Part shown: positions 42,711 through 56,611 of the stretch, in pieces
Position numbering within the stretch: position 1 is the first letter of the stretch
How the letters are laid out: each line of letters opens with the position of its first letter
Origin: Rhizophagus irregularis
Taxonomy: Eukaryota; Glomeromycota; Glomeromycetes; Glomerales; Glomeraceae
DNA: 64,000 bases
Direction: 5' to 3'
Assembly (NCBI RefSeq): GCF_026210795.1
Contig: NC_089456.1
Location: 994,501 to 1,058,500 of the forward strand
The notes under the pieces: generated by a model
What the model was told of the DNA's origin: nothing
Database searches by the model: none
What the model saw: the letters and a program-made list of their open reading frames with translations, nothing else
Translations under genes and position numbers: made by a program

Positions 42711-43247
42711 ATGACCAGGCGCAGGAATCCAAATCGGTCAGCAAGGCCTATCAATTTAACAGATGAATCTACATCCCGAAGGAGTACCCGGAGGGTATCT
42801 CGGTCACAATCTACAGATAGGGTGACGAACAACACTAGAAGAATTACCCGTACAGAGCGTAGAAACCAACTTGTGCAGCTGTTTATCCAAGACCTGAATA
42901 CTGAACAAGGCGAAAACTTCATTGGTTTGCAAGACCGGATGGAAGTGAGACATAACGATATTTTACAACGAATTCGTGATCTGTATTTCGAGTCCGAACG
43001 TGCTGAAGTAAATGCGAATAATGCCTTTCATTTAGTTGTATCGACTATTTTTTGTTTTGGAGAGGCTATCAAAGATATGTACATGGCACTTTTATCAGAA
43101 AATGGTAATGATCATAATGCAAGAGTAGCGCTAAACAGAGAAATCGAAGCTCTCTTTCCAAGTGCAAGCTCTAGAGGAGTACTTAGAAAAATATCTCGGG
43201 CAAGGAATGTTTACGTAACGGCAGAACTTAGACGAAGGTATTTTTAA
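42711..43247 (+). CDS. 178-residue basic, coiled protein of unknown function
   Basis: ATG opens 16 bp after the previous stop. The first ~60 residues are Arg/Ser/Thr-rich (RRSTRRVSRSQSTDR, NTRRITRTERRN), like a nucleic-acid-binding or nuclear region. Residues ~60-170 are mostly helical (LVQLFIQDLNTEQGENF, NANNAFHLVVSTIFCFGEAI). It ends VTAELRRRYF, and those ten codons are the left boundary of the duplicated block shared with 16,997. Its tight spacing with the RING frames suggests a single broken or polycistronic-looking locus. No family is recognised. Confidence 0.5.
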   Translation: MTRRRNPNRSARPINLTDESTSRRSTRRVSRSQSTDRVTNNTRRITRTERRNQLVQLFIQDLNTEQGENFIGLQDRMEVRHNDILQRIRDLYFESERAEVNANNAFHLVVSTIFCFGEAIKDMYMALLSENGNDHNARVALNREIEALFPSASSRGVLRKISRARNVYVTAELRRRYF

Positions 43248-44352
43248 TTTTATTTGTTATTCATTGTTCAAAATTATTTTAGTGCGCGCTCATTCAACAT
43301 ATCACGACGCATGGAGACGTTAAGAATTTAATTCAGATACAATTTTCTCATTTAGAAGTGGATGTCAACTCACTAGCTGTTTAAACGGCTTTCCAGCTTG
43401 GTTAGTGTTAAGCTTTTATTATTATTATTTTCTGGAAATATTTGCAATGTTTCTAACTTCTCAAATATAGGTCGTACCATGATCGAGTTAACCAAAATGT
43501 CCCAGATATCGGACTGTTATAAATAACCAAGGCACGGCCGAATTAGAGGATTATCAGCATATCTTCAACATCTAATAAGAAGATGATACTCTTATTAATT
43601 ATTTTTTGCATATATATTATACTAAATATCCTTTAAAAGAATCATTAATGTATTATTCATTAAACATGTATTTTTAATATAAGATTAAAAATTTATTTGC
43701 GTCTTTGCAGAATTTTTTTTATGTGTATGTCTACATGTTTATAAACTATCAAAGTGATTGTTTTAGTTATTACAAGAAAATAATTCTAAGCGCAGAAGAT
43801 ATTCAGTAAAAATCTTGCCGAATGTATAGGGGCTATGCGACGTGCGAATCTCACATTTTTTTCTAAGACTATTTGTATTTATTTTTTGCGCATCATGTAT
43901 CCAGTCACGCTATTATCATATCAACAAAACAATATTAAAATTTTCTGACAATCAATATTTCGCCTGGTCCACTCATTGCATTCGTGCCCAGAAAAAAACT
44001 GCAGATAAGAAAATACATTTCTTGTTTGGATTTCACAAATAAGGGTTTGCTTATCCTTCAGGCTCGCGCTCTTTTGTTCGAGTATTTATGAGAAAAAAAG
44101 CAGGGATGTGTGTGCTAATCGTCCGTGATTTGCAAGGGGTGATTAGCGAAATGGTGAAATTTAATTGGAGTTCCAGGAATCGTTTTACTCTATAGAATTC
44201 AAGTGCTATAAAAACGGTCATGTTTCGCTTCGCTCATTCATAGTCCCTCAACATTAGGAACCTCGCATATAGCATCCTAAAAAATCTAGGGGATGATATC
44301 AAGGATAAAGAATTTAATGAATTCACAATGCGAGAGAGACATCATTTCCCAT

Positions 44353-44433
44353 AACTTTTGAGGCATTCACAACATTGCCTTGTGGGCATGTATTTCATAA
44401 GGGATGTATTCAAGAAAACCACTGCCCTTTTCT
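44353..44433 (+). pseudogene. RING-H2 remnant, duplicate
   Basis: TLPCGHVFHKGCIQENHCPF is seen; Ile became Val relative to the copy at 18,140. No complete domain is present. Confidence 0.55.
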
Positions 44434-44961
44434 AATTGCACCGCAACAGTTAAGCCTGTTATCTAGGAGAATGAGCAATCAGCTTCAGATACGCCCACCA
44501 GTAATCCAAGAAGAGGTGTGCCGGATCAAGAGATGGATGTGGATGACTCAGTAAATTTTTTGAGATATGGATCCTTAAGGATTCCATAAATTGCTTCAGA
44601 GTCCTTAAGGATCTGTAATTTTATGGATTCTTTAAAAATCCTTATTGATTTGTAAAATATCCTTAAGGAATCTCTATAAGTTTACAAATCCTTAAAGATT
44701 CCTATATAAAAAATCCCTATGTATTCCTTAAATCTAAATCTTTAAAAAATTTTATTTTATATTTTATTTTTATTTTAAAATTGAAAAATCACGTGTATCC
44801 CGTGTTGTAATCTTAGTGCGTCCATATATCGATATGGAATTTTTTTTACGAAAATTTCACCCAGTCGCGCGCCATCATAGCCTTCTTCCCTCTCTCACCT
44901 TTTCCTTTTTTCGTCCTATTTCTTCACCCCGTTCTTTGCCTCTCTCTACAACATCTATAAT

Positions 44962-45455
44962 GAAACGTTAAGTAACGTTTCGCTATTTTTTTTTTTAGAC
45001 GGTTCTTCCAGGTTTCTTGGAGGCGATATTCTGGTAAGTTTTAAAACTTTTTTTATCTATTTCTTCTTCCTTTTAATGAATGGTTTCTAACAGTTCGTTT
45101 CTTTTTTTTAGGCTGTTCTTTCAGATTTTCTTACGGTAAGATATTTTTTTATTAAATTTTTTTTTATTTTAACAAAACATTAACTAATGTTTCTTTTTCT
45201 TTTTTCTTTTAGACGGTCAGGCCTTTTTCTTTTTTTAATCCTTGGCACGCGGCATTTCGGTAAGTTCAAACTACCGTGTTTTAATTTTGTTTTTTATTTT
45301 AACAAAACGTTAACTAGCGTTTCATTTTATACTTTTATTTCCTTTTTTTAGACGTTCTTTTTTCAAGTACTTGAACGTGAATTTCGACAAGTAAAAAAGA
45401 TATATTTTTTTTTATTAACGAACTTTTACTAACTGTTCGTTTTTTTTAGATGACT
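44962..45455 (+). repeat. Exon-like micro-unit array C
   Basis: It is paralogous to array B. The palindrome GAAACGTTAAGTAACGTTTC is at 44,962-44,981. The first block is 44,999-45,033 (35 nt, one base shorter than in array B) and is followed by GTAAGT, a better donor than the GTAAAT of array B. Four more units follow. Donor sequences and branch-site words are kept, while block lengths change by one base. Such changes would alter reading frame if the blocks were coding. Confidence 0.65.
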
Positions 45456-45540
45456 GGGTTATCGGGTATTCAAACGGGACATTTGGCATGTAAAACAAAG
45501 AAATAATTTTTTCAATTTTTTTATATGGAAAACGTACACT

Positions 45541-45690
45541 TTTTTTAGCTTGTATACATGATACAATTCTTGCAACATGCCAATTAATTCTTGCTATTTT
45601 GGTGTTTATGTATTTATTGCCAATTGCCAATTACGTGCGAAACGTTAAATTTCAACTATAAGTGCTGTTGAAATTCTTGAATTATGGCAG
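45541..45690 (+). repeat. Partial unit of the ~420-bp satellite
   Basis: ATTCTTGCAACATGCCAATT, GTGTTTATGTATTTATT and AATTATGGCAGCAATTATGG follow the satellite order of 19,331-20,840 with deletions. Confidence 0.8.
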
Positions 45691-46208
45691 CAATTATGGG
45701 ATATATTTCAAAATTATTTAAAATGTCGTAACCGCAAAAAAAAATATTACGGTATTACATAAGCCGTAATTAATTTCGCAGCCGTTCCATAACCTTATTT
45801 CACCTATAATTTCACTAGATCATTATTATCATTATCATTATTATACATATGAAATTAATTCAAAATTTCAAAATTTATTTTTATTTTATATCTCGAAATG
45901 AAAATAGTGTCAGTAGAGACTACAAAGATACTTTCAAAAAGTAGTACAGAAAGAAACTGAAAAACTAAATCGCTTCACTCTGGTGAAAAGAAAGAAAAAA
46001 AGAAATAGCCAGAAAGCCCCTCTGGAACTAAAGGCTCACACCTAAAAAGAAAAACTATAAAAAAATTATAAAAATAAAAATTATGTAACCCAAAAATAAA
46101 ATTGTTAAAAATACAAGAATAAAGAAAAACATCCAGTCAAAAAAGTAAACAATTCAAAATTTCATATCATCATTGTACATATACATACTAACACGTGACT
46201 GCTTATAC
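45691..46208. other. Intergenic stretch downstream of the helicase gene
   Basis: No gene is seen. Some words (GTCGTAACCGC, CATATGAAATTAATTC) resemble 61,600-61,900, so the duplication of the helicase gene probably includes this flank. Confidence 0.4.
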
Positions 46209-49200
46209 TTAATATGTATGCTGCCAATCATCATCAAAATCATCATATGATATTTCATAATTTTGGGACTTGGAAATTTTTTTACTAACAATATCTTCGG
46301 TAAAATAAAATGAACTTATTTCAACCTTGCATTCATTTATACATTCCCAAACTTGATCAATGATATGCTCTGCTTGATGTAATTCATTTTCTAACCATTC
46401 AATGTTTGCTTCCTTGTGTTTCGATGAGTTCTTAGTTATGGATAATGATTTTTCTGCAAGTTCAACTTTCTCGCACTGATCGTACCTGAAATCACAAATT
46501 TCAATGAGTTTGGACGAAGAAATGAATTTATTGTAAGAATTTTAAGTCAAACGTTACAAACTTTAACTCATCTTCCAGCTCTAAACAACGGTCAATCTCG
46601 TCGGTATCTGAAGGATGATTCTTAATTATTTTTTTCAATTGATTCTTTATTACTTCCACTCTTCCTTGTAGCATAATCAATTCCACGATTACATCTACTG
46701 TTTGACCTCTCAAAAGAATATTATACTTGCTAACCGCTTTTTTACCTTTCTCTTCCATGAGGGCCTGACAGAAAATAATCATATTATTGTATATCTCATT
46801 CAATTTAGTGTCATAATCAGGGCGAAACCAGACTTGGATTTTTCTGGCTGCTTCTTGAGTCCTAGGACAATTTTCTCCAGTAACTACTGATGATTTAATC
46901 TGCTGAAGAGCAGAGCGGAAATCCTTAGCAGAGTTATATGTAAGTTTTATGATGCCATATTTCTCCCATTTAGAAATTTTTGATGGTACATCTTCCAATT
47001 GGTAATAAACAATAATCAAAGAATCACAGCCTGTTTCTTTAAGATCATTGTACAGAACATTTAGAAGTAACTCTATAGATTTCTGTTTTAGGTATTTTTT
47101 AATCTTTGCAGAATAAACTTTGTTATTCAAGTTTTTGAAAAGACTAAATACTCTCGTTATAAAAGTGGATTCATTTAAACCGATGAGAATCAAGAGCCGT
47201 ATTAGTCGAAGAATAACAAACAAGTATAGCCGTTCCTTACAAATCAACAGCTCAAGAAGCTGTTGAACTTGATCAAAGGAATTTTTAACTGCAGTCAGAT
47301 AATCTTTTCTATCATATTTTGGAAAGAGTGGCACTGCAGAATATGTGTCAAAGTAATTAACCAGATAAGATCGAGGAAGGAAAAAATCACAACATCTAGG
47401 ACTAACTGCAAAAATCAAAGATGTTGCAAACTCCATAAGGGATACGAGGTCACCAAAAGCATCAGAGGTAACCAAATTGACCTTTTGATTTTTGCTTATA
47501 GCGTATTGAATAAATACTTTAATGTTTAAGATTGCTTCGATCACATGGTCAAATTTAAGATGGTGAAAGAATAATGAAAGTCGCTTTCCAACCGGAATTG
47601 CTCGGTGATATCCATTATGGACATCGCGGTACTCAAAACCAATAGGTAAATTGTTAGGGCTTAAAATCTTTTTTGTTTTTGACATTTCCCAATCGAACAT
47701 ATTAATACCCTGTTTATTCTTCAGCTGCTGAAAAACAAACATGCATTTTAGCATGACTTCAAAGTTGCTGACATTGTTATTAAGCTCGTATAACCATATC
47801 TTACGAGCAATTTTAATAAACTCTTTACGTGTGCAATCAGAAAGACTAGAAAGCACTATGCAAGTGACTTCCGGACAGCTTATCTGTGGTGATTGATAAC
47901 GAATATGAAATTTAACTAGACTTTCAGCCCACCACCTTTGTAAGCGACGAACTTCTTTGCTTTGTTCTTCTTTAAGAAGTCGATGACGATACAACACATC
48001 CAACTTTAGCATTACAGTATATTGAAGGAATGCTAGTTCCAGACGTTTATGCAAAATTGATGGTGTTGTAATCACGTGATGATCCAGGCAATTTGGTCTT
48101 TCACAAGATGTAAACTTGTAACAAATTTGAGAACTTATATCTGGAATATCTCTACCCTTCTTGTTAGCATCCCAGATGAGCTCAAAAATACGCGAGGCAA
48201 GACACTTTGAAATTCTTAAGTGTACATTATTTACACTATAAATACGCTGATTATTCATGGCTTCTCCTACGTATTCATGCACATGGAGGAGCGGGTTACT
48301 AAATGGAATTTGCCTTTTTTGTGGATCATTCGCTTCTTTTATACAAAATATGTCTTCAAAATTCTTTTCTATTTGACTGTCCCGCTTTTTATCAACGATA
48401 TTTCTTATAAAAGGAAGGGCTAATTCACACATCCATAGTAGATAATGCAGTCGTTCACGATGTCGATTTTTGATCTGAATCTCAGATAATTGTAGAAGGA
48501 TTTGCAACCATATGTTTACCGCATAAAACTCAGTAGTAAGCTTTTTACGACTCCTAAAATATTGTATACACTCGTAAGTCTTATTAATATCCTTATCTAA
48601 ATAAGCTGTGTATAAATTATATTCTTCCATTAAATCGTTCCATTTATCAGATTTCCTTATCAATTGTGATTCCATTTTCGCAATAAGCTCATTCATTTTA
48701 GAAAGATAGTGCTGCAGGGTGCTGGAATCTGTAATAGATACCATTATTTCATTCAATATATTAAATCTGCATATATATAAGAGGAACTCTAATATCTCTT
48801 TGATATCTTCATAATTATTAATTAATTTTTTATAAACTTCCACAGCCTCTTCAAATTTACCATATGAAATGGCAGTAGCATGATAATAAATTTTAATGTG
48901 ATGAGCAATATTGCAATATGCCTTTTTGCTAATTTTTTGTTTGTATCTTTTAACAATAAATAGGTAAATATTAGAATATCATATTATTTTTACAAATCAA
49001 TTAAATAGATGAATTAAATAGACTCACTTCAACATAAACTTAATTGCAATTTCATAAAAGAGACTATCTTTAAGGAAACCATCTTTATAGGCAAGAGCAG
49101 CATCATCGTACTTCTTTGCCTTTTCAAAATACTCACACGCTTTGTGCCACAAATTGGCCTTAAGATAACTACGCGCAGCAGATTCAAACATATTATGTTC

Positions 49201-52200
49201 GACATAAACATCGCCAGCTTCTTTATACATGCCAATGTACTAAGAATTATTGCAATTTTATGAATATCAGCTTAAAAGTTAATTCAAAAGCAATTAAATG
49301 TATTACTGTACATATTACAATACATATACTAATAAAATCAAGGCTCTACCTGATAGCATAAAGCTGCTTGGCCTGGTCTTGAACACTCTTTGAAAGCTTT
49401 AATAGCGTCATTGAAATTGGTTATTATAGTATCATCATCAGAATCATTTATAGAATCCTTAGCAATCTGCTGAAGATTATATGCATTGGCTAGTTTGCGT
49501 CTCTCTTCATTTCCACTTTTATCAAAGCAAAAAATAGCCTAAAAATAATAACTTATTTAGTTAACAATAATACTAAATATTTCAAAATGTATTATTACCT
49601 GTTCATATTGCCGCTGCTCAAAGAAATTTTTTCCCCGTTGATTCCATTCATATGATTCGCTCTTTTTAGCGAAATTGGATAAGATTCCGCCTTTACTTTG
49701 CTCTGTCTTGATTATATCAAGTCTTTTCCAGTATTTTCGAATTGGCATACTATACTCAATATTTTCGTCACATATCCAGAGACGCTGCCGAGCCCTGGTC
49801 ACTGCGACATAAAGATTTTTGAACTCTGAAGAAAGGATGTAATGCCTTTCGTGAGAGAAAGTCTGAATGCCCTTAGAATTTTCGTTTAAAGCAGAAAGGA
49901 TTACCCTCCACTAAAGTAATGTAGTAATAATATATAACTAAGAATGATTAATAAGTTATCTTAAGATGACCTGAAATATATATATATATATAAGATAACA
50001 AAGTATACGGTATGATATTACCTTTCGACATGCAGGGGAATCAGTAAAGAAATTATATAAAAGCACATCATTAAACTCCATACCCTTAGTTTCAAAAACA
50101 GTCATTACCAATCCAGCTTTATTAATTAGTTTTTCCACTTGCATTTTGGCTTTATTGTCACGTACAATAATCACTTGATCAGCACCAAATTCAATGAATG
50201 GGTTTTCGTCACCATCAACACGTCTAAGGGTATGATCATCATCAAGCTCGCTTCCTTCGCGATCCAGTAAATCATCTTTTTGGAACTCATCATAGAAAAC
50301 GGGTTGTGGTCCACAAACCTTACTATGTTCACGTGATAGCCGGTCGATAGAATTAGGAAAAAAGTGCCAAATAAGATCAATTATTGAAGAAGCGAGCTTA
50401 AGGATCCCATTATGAGATCGGTAATTAATATCTAGCTCAAACCGTTTTGGGTTTATATCAACATTACTATGGTTAATTTTGACACGAGTACGTTCCCAAT
50501 TATACATTAAGGCATATAAATCTATATTAAAAATAAAATATTTTTTTTTAAAGAAAATAGGAATATAATAATCGCTAAAAAATACTATATACATACCTTC
50601 GAATCGAAAAGAGGACCCTCGGGCAATGCATTGTGCTATATCTCCAGCTAAAAAAATGTTATTAACGCGGTCAAAAACCTTCAAGATAAGTGTTAAATCC
50701 ACGATTTGATTATCCTGACATTCATCAATATATACTTCATGAATATGTGGACCACCGAGTGCTTTTTTTTTGGCAAGACGTAAAATTGCCAACGTTCTGC
50801 AAAATGGGATTTAAAACAAAATTAACTAATTCAGCTTAAAAATTTACTGAAAAACAGAGAGTTTTGTACATACCGATCTATTGAATCATAATGGCCATTT
50901 CGCGCCTTTTCTGCTTCATATTTTTCAAATAAATCGTAAATCCGATCTCGGTCATATGAAAATACCGGGTACTTCTTGATACTAATGCTTTTGTAATCTT
51001 CTCTTGATAAAAAATCTACTTCGGGATTTGAACCCTTAAAAAATGAAAGATCGAGATAAAAAACTATATATATATACAGTAAATATAAACAGAATTGATA
51101 GAGAACATCATGTTGCAAATAATTACTGATTAACATGCCTTAATAATAGAAAATTCAGCATAAACCAGTTCGCAATCAAAATCACAATTAAGACGATGCC
51201 AATATCTTCTCTGAAAGACCTTGTAATCAACAAAATTCGTTGTTTTAATGGAAGATGACTTTTGGTAAAAATTTTCTTTATCATATGAATCAATTTCATC
51301 TGCTGCATCTAAATTTCGTTGTTTGGTGATGCTCTTAATGCCATAAGTTTCTTGAAGCATTTTAGAAAACTTATCGTAAGTTATGAACAAAGGAAAATGG
51401 TGATCTGCCAGCTCATGAAATGAATTTGGAATATCATCTTCCTCGTTTCCCTCTTCGAACATTGAATCAATACCGTCTAGTACTTCTTCTTCTTCTTTCT
51501 TTCTTTTATATTCATAAAACTGCGTCATTGAAATTTTTTTCCCAGCAAGCATGGCAGACTCTCGCAACCTGTTAAAGTATTCCTTTACTCGATGGCAAAG
51601 ATTGGGGCTCAATGTAATAAATATTTGCCTTATATTAAAAGTCTTATCATTGGATGACGTTTTACAGAGTCGTCTATTTAAGTATGAAGCAATCTGCCTA
51701 AAAATAACACATGTAGTCTTTCCAGTCCCTAGATATCAGGTATGTAATATAAAAAACAACATTACACATGGTTTCTAGTTACAAAGATTGAAACTTGAAC
51801 CAGTCACTAACCTGATCGGCCAATAATAATCGCTGATGTAGGATTGTTAATGATCTCGTATTCTTTCTTGGATACCTGAAAAGTAAAATTAAAGCCTCCC
51901 AATGCAAGTGACTTGTATAAGTTCTATAAACAAAAATAATGCATTAATATATAGTAAATTCTAATCTGAATCCGAATTTTCATAATTTAATAGTAGATTC
52001 ATACTTTACCCTTGATAAGGGAACAAATTTATTTGTAACAAGCATCTTATGAACCCCTAGCAATCTATCATCATCCATAAGTGAGTTATGCAATCCGTTT
52101 TCAGGAGATTCTGCTTCTTCTTCGTCTTCAAAAGTCATTGGTAAAATTACGTTATCTTCATTTTCTTGTTGGACCACACACAAATGCTTGGAAGTATAAA

Positions 52201-53697
52201 CCTGATGAACTATCAAGAGGTTCTCTAATATTTCACGGATTTGTTTCCTATTGGCTGTGACAGCCCAAATTTTAACAAGCTGTGTGAGCGAATCACTACG
52301 AATGGAGAATCCATAATCAACCTGCCAGAGAATTTTCAGGCCATCACTATTCGGAAGTTCTATCTCATAAACGGGAATGGTATGAGTTTGGACCGTACGC
52401 CGTAATTCATGCCTGTCCCATTCTCCTAATGATAACTGCCCAAGTTTTTTCATGACTGCCCTAATCATCTCATGTGATGATTCCAATTGTCGCAAGTCTT
52501 TTATTGTGTCTTCGCTAAGTAGAATGTCCCAAGGTCCAAGTTTATCATCGTCATTAAATTCAAATGGAAGACGGTAATGACAATCTGATGATAATAACTC
52601 TTCTTCCAAAAAATATTTATCACGAGAAAAATAAGTAAGAGCTTGTTTATGACAACTTGTACATGGTAAGAAATCTATCAAAACCTAATTGAGATTGAAT
52701 AGGGTTGTCAATTTTCTTAGCATAAGCTATTTTTGATTAAAATAGATTAAAATAAAAATATTACCTGAAGTGAATTTATTTTCCGTTGTTCAAGAGCAAT
52801 CAAAAACTGAGGCAAGTCTGATGGCTTTTGGGGTGTCGGCATCTTTAACAGATCGAGGTACTGTTCATGCTCGGTAGATAGGAATGTTGAGTTATTGGGG
52901 ATGTTATTGACGGCTCGCTTTCTGCTCCAATGTTGCTTCTTAGATTCCTTATTATTAATCCTGACCGTATCATCCAATATAGGTTGTGAAGAGTCCTTTT
53001 CGTTAACAAGTAGTGTTTGTTTTACACTTTGACTTCTTAGAGTTTGCAACAATGTGGTGCATGCCTTGCACACTGAAAACCCCTTTGAGAGTCGAGATGA
53101 GACATTCTTGTGTTTAGAACATTTCTCCACAAGAGCCGCAACTACGTCCACTGCTTTGAGCAGCTTTTCTTGCTCGATATGAATTATCATGTTGAAGTCA
53201 AATAATATGCGTCTTAGACAGCGACGACCATAATTCTCTGATATCAAAACTCCAAAGACACCATCTGCATCTAGGATTGCATTGAAGATATGATTTACTG
53301 TCAACATATTATTATCTTTGCTACCATTCCACCAAAGGAGTTCAATACAATTGTGAAGGAACTCTCCAAAGCCAGGAATGTCGGAATTTTGCAGGTTATT
53401 CGTGATAACATCGGTTATTAACATTGAGGTAAATTTATCGAGCGGAGTATTCATCAATTTGAGGTTCGGGGTAACTCGTAAATATTTATTATAAATGTAT
53501 AAAATAAAAGTTTGTAGGGTTGGTATAAAGTAGGTACCAAAAGAGCGCGATAATTCGTCAAGGAACTTATCCAGGTCTAATTTCGGTGCGGTGAGACACC
53601 GTTCCAACAGGACGTACCGATCCCAACCATCATCATTTTGGGAATTTGTGAGGTTTTCCAACAGTTCAACGAGAGGCCTTTCAAACATCTCAAACAT
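46209..53697 (-). CDS. TRANK1-like UvrD/Rep-type helicase with TPR region, 12 exons
   Basis: Exons on the minus strand: 53697-52765, 52684-52010, 51923-51812, 51728-51139, 51034-50874, 50796-50597, 50521-50022, 49910-49599, 49538-49350, 49239-49028, 48928-46562 and 46485-46209. All phases fit, giving 2175 residues. Walker A (GRSGTGKTT, ~571-579) is split by intron 3. Motif II is IDECQD (~847-852), with GDIAQ nearby, ELDINYRSHNGI, ETKGMEFNDVLL and VAVTRARQRLW (~1091-1101). TPR-like helices follow (YKEAGDVYVEHNMFESAARSY), and CYKFTSCERPNCLDHH is a CCCH-like cluster. Intron 4 uses a GC donor (AAG/GCATGT). An acceptor-like CACAG directly precedes the first ATG, so a 5' exon may exist. The family role is unclear. 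A paralogue starts beyond the right edge. Confidence 0.88.
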
Positions 53698-53699
53698 CT

Positions 53700-56460
53700 C
53701 TGTGGAATAATAAAATATGCTTATTTTTCTTAATGCTTATAAAGAATTAGGAAAAATATTTGTGGAAATCTGCTATTTCTTTATCAATTTACTCTATTAT
53801 TTCCTAAATAAGTGGAAATTTATTAAAATATTACAAAGCGACAACAATGAGTTTATTTGAATTCAAGAAAAGAAGCAAAGATCGAGTGTGGTAAAAAACG
53901 AAGTATTAATAGTGTCACCGTAAACAATTGGCATATGATCTAAATGTCATATGATGATCAACATTTCAGATAAAGTTTAGACTTTGGAATAAGAAATCAA
54001 GATATTGTAATCTTTAAAATATTTCTGTTCATTAAATAAATACAAATTAAATATAATCTATATAATTCATATAAATGTGTATAATAAACAGATTGTTTCC
54101 GTTATGACAGTTATAAACTTTTTATACGTGAAAAACAAAAACTAATTAATTTATTTTGTGTTACAGATTTACAAAATTTGATTCGGTGAATACATTTATT
54201 CGTATATGATATGATTATGTCAGGAATCTCTGCTTTTACTTATCACCATGAAATAGAAAAAAACTTGTTTGGCCACGGAACTGCGATGATACTTTTACAT
54301 TCTTATCCAATAACTGTGTTATTGTTATTACGCAGACAACCCATGATATTTAGTCTAGATGTAATGCGTAATAATATTTAACAATTATTATTATCTACCA
54401 ACATGATCCTATTTGGCTGTGTAATAACGTATTAAAATTTCTGCATGCAAATTATTGATTTATTTTTCATATGCTATTATAAACAAGTTTCTCGTATAAT
54501 ATCTTACAATTTGAAGAATTCTAATTGGATCATTTCGTTCAGTGATTAAAAGCGATCGTAATATTAAAATATTTTTTTTTTTAGTTATATCAATACGTCC
54601 TGTATAAAGATACCTATTTAAACTTAGTAAATAAATCGTATCTGTTTAATTAAGAATTTTAGAAATCAACTACAGTGAAGTTTTAACGAATTAACATATT
54701 ATTCCTTTGTCTCACAGACCATTGGTGCCCTTATGTCCCCATCAGTGTGTGATTTTCAAGTCTAAACATGTGTGCGGAAGGAATATGCTATAGGTAAGAT
54801 CATGTGTGGAATTTATTATGGGTATTACAGTATTAAAGTATCATATTTATAGTGCACAAAAAAAATTCATCACATTATAGTGCGCAAAAAAATTTTTAGT
54901 GCGGATCCTACATTTACTGTGTATATATATATATAAATATTTTAACAATTATTTACTGTGCACACTTTAAAAGGATAATTGGATGTTTTATAAAAATGTC
55001 GGTCAGTAAAATCCTAATCGACTGAACAATGAGTAATTTCTGTTCATTTAATAAATACAAACTAGATATAAAATCGTCATGATTGTATACTCTTGATTAC
55101 AGCGGTTGGTAAAGATATTGGTTTTTTATATAGTCATATTAGCTTTTATATAGGCAAATTTTAGATTTATATATTTTTTACTACTTTGACACTAGTTCAC
55201 CTTTCAGTTTTTTTTTTCTGTAAAAAAAAATTTATTGAGGGTCGGCCATATCGATCAATGGTCTGTTCTTGTTGAAAATTGTTGAAATAGAGATTAATAA
55301 ACTTCTTTTATGATAGAAATTATTAAGAATGTTTATATGAAATATTTCTATAAAGTTTTGAGAATAATTTCTTATTCTTCTTAACATATTAATTTTTTTG
55401 ATTCATTATTTTTTTTTTATTAATAATCATAAAAATTGTGTTGCAGTGTATTATTGCCATTTTCAAAATAGTGTACACAGTTTATTTGTGATTGTATATT
55501 CGAATACCAATATTCGCCTGGTTTTCATCCGTTGGTTTTCGTCCAATTTTCAGTTTTCTTTTTTTTTTATTCAAATTTAACTGCATACATCATTTTGAAA
55601 ATGGCGATAATCTTTTTACAAGAGAAACTATAGGTTTTCATAATTCAAATCATTAAAAAAATTTAAGATTTAGAATTATTTTTAGTTGAACATGCAAAAA
55701 AGATAGATATATAATAAGTACAGTATAATTCATTTAATGACTTTTTAAATATCGAATCAAATTATTATATTATTAAAATTATTAAAATAATTTGTAGCTC
55801 TTGTTAAGATTTATTGCTTTTTTTAAAATATTCAGAACTTTCTGATAGAATGCTTCTTTCAAACAAAATACATGACTTCGAGATTTCAGTAATGCAAATG
55901 CTATAAATAAATAGTCTGTTTACGTGAAAACTTCAATTTCGAAAAATTTGTCAAAATTAGCATTTCATTAATATAATTGAAAAATTTTAGGACGACCCTG
56001 TGATACGATTTCGAAATTTAAAGTCGTGATTTGAAACCTCCTTCTTGATTATATCACTTGAGATGAGTTAGAAGCTTTCATCTTTAATAGCAGTAAAGAC
56101 ATATCAATTTGAAATTTTCGAAAAAATAACTTAACAGTTAATAAATTTAACAGAAAAAAATAAATCGTTCATATCCTTGGCTCTATTAAAGATGAAAACT
56201 TCCAATTCATCTCATGTGATACAACTACCAGGAAAGAAGTACTGAATCAAAGTATAAATCTGATATTGAATCACAGATTTGCAGGATATTTCGTTCTAAA
56301 GTTTTCTATAAAAATACTACTGTATTAGATAAACACTAATTAGTTTCGGCAAATTTTTCAAAATGACTTTCACATGATATTAATTATCTGATAACGAAAC
56401 TTGAGGATTGTTCGTCTATCTGTATTCCACATGTGTGTTATAAATAAAATAAAAATGAAA
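53700..56460. other. AT-rich intergenic stretch
   Basis: No gene is supported. A block at about 54,520-54,655 (TTCTAATTGGATCATTTCGT, AAAGCGATCGTAATAT, ATACCTATTTAAACTTA) resembles 60,716-60,850. AT microsatellites occur near 54,920. Confidence 0.5.
54520..54655 (+). repeat. Dispersed repeat, copy 1
   Basis: It shares ATTCTAATTGGAYCATTTCGT, AAAAGCGATCGTAATAT and ATACCTATTTAAACTTA, in the same order, with 60,716-60,850. Each copy lies upstream of a helicase-family copy's flank in a comparable position. It may mark a larger, older duplication. Confidence 0.6.
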
Positions 56461-56611
56461 TAAAAATTGCAATTTTTTGTTAAGTATCTAATTAATTCAA
56501 CTTTCCATAATTTTTCATCAATATTTATTGCTCTTAATCTTGAAAACGGGAATAATTTAAATTTTCGAATTAAATTTATAGTATTCTCGAAATGTCACAA
56601 AGAAAACGCAC

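Larger units (their letters stand above)
43214..45545 (+). repeat. Second segmental duplication, copy 2
   Basis: It matches 16,997-19,320 at an offset near 26,217. The differences are small indels, including loss of the ATG of the 36-codon frame (~43,940). It contains a RING remnant at 44,353-44,433, the TCCTTAAGGA cluster, a CT-rich tract and array C. Confidence 0.95.
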
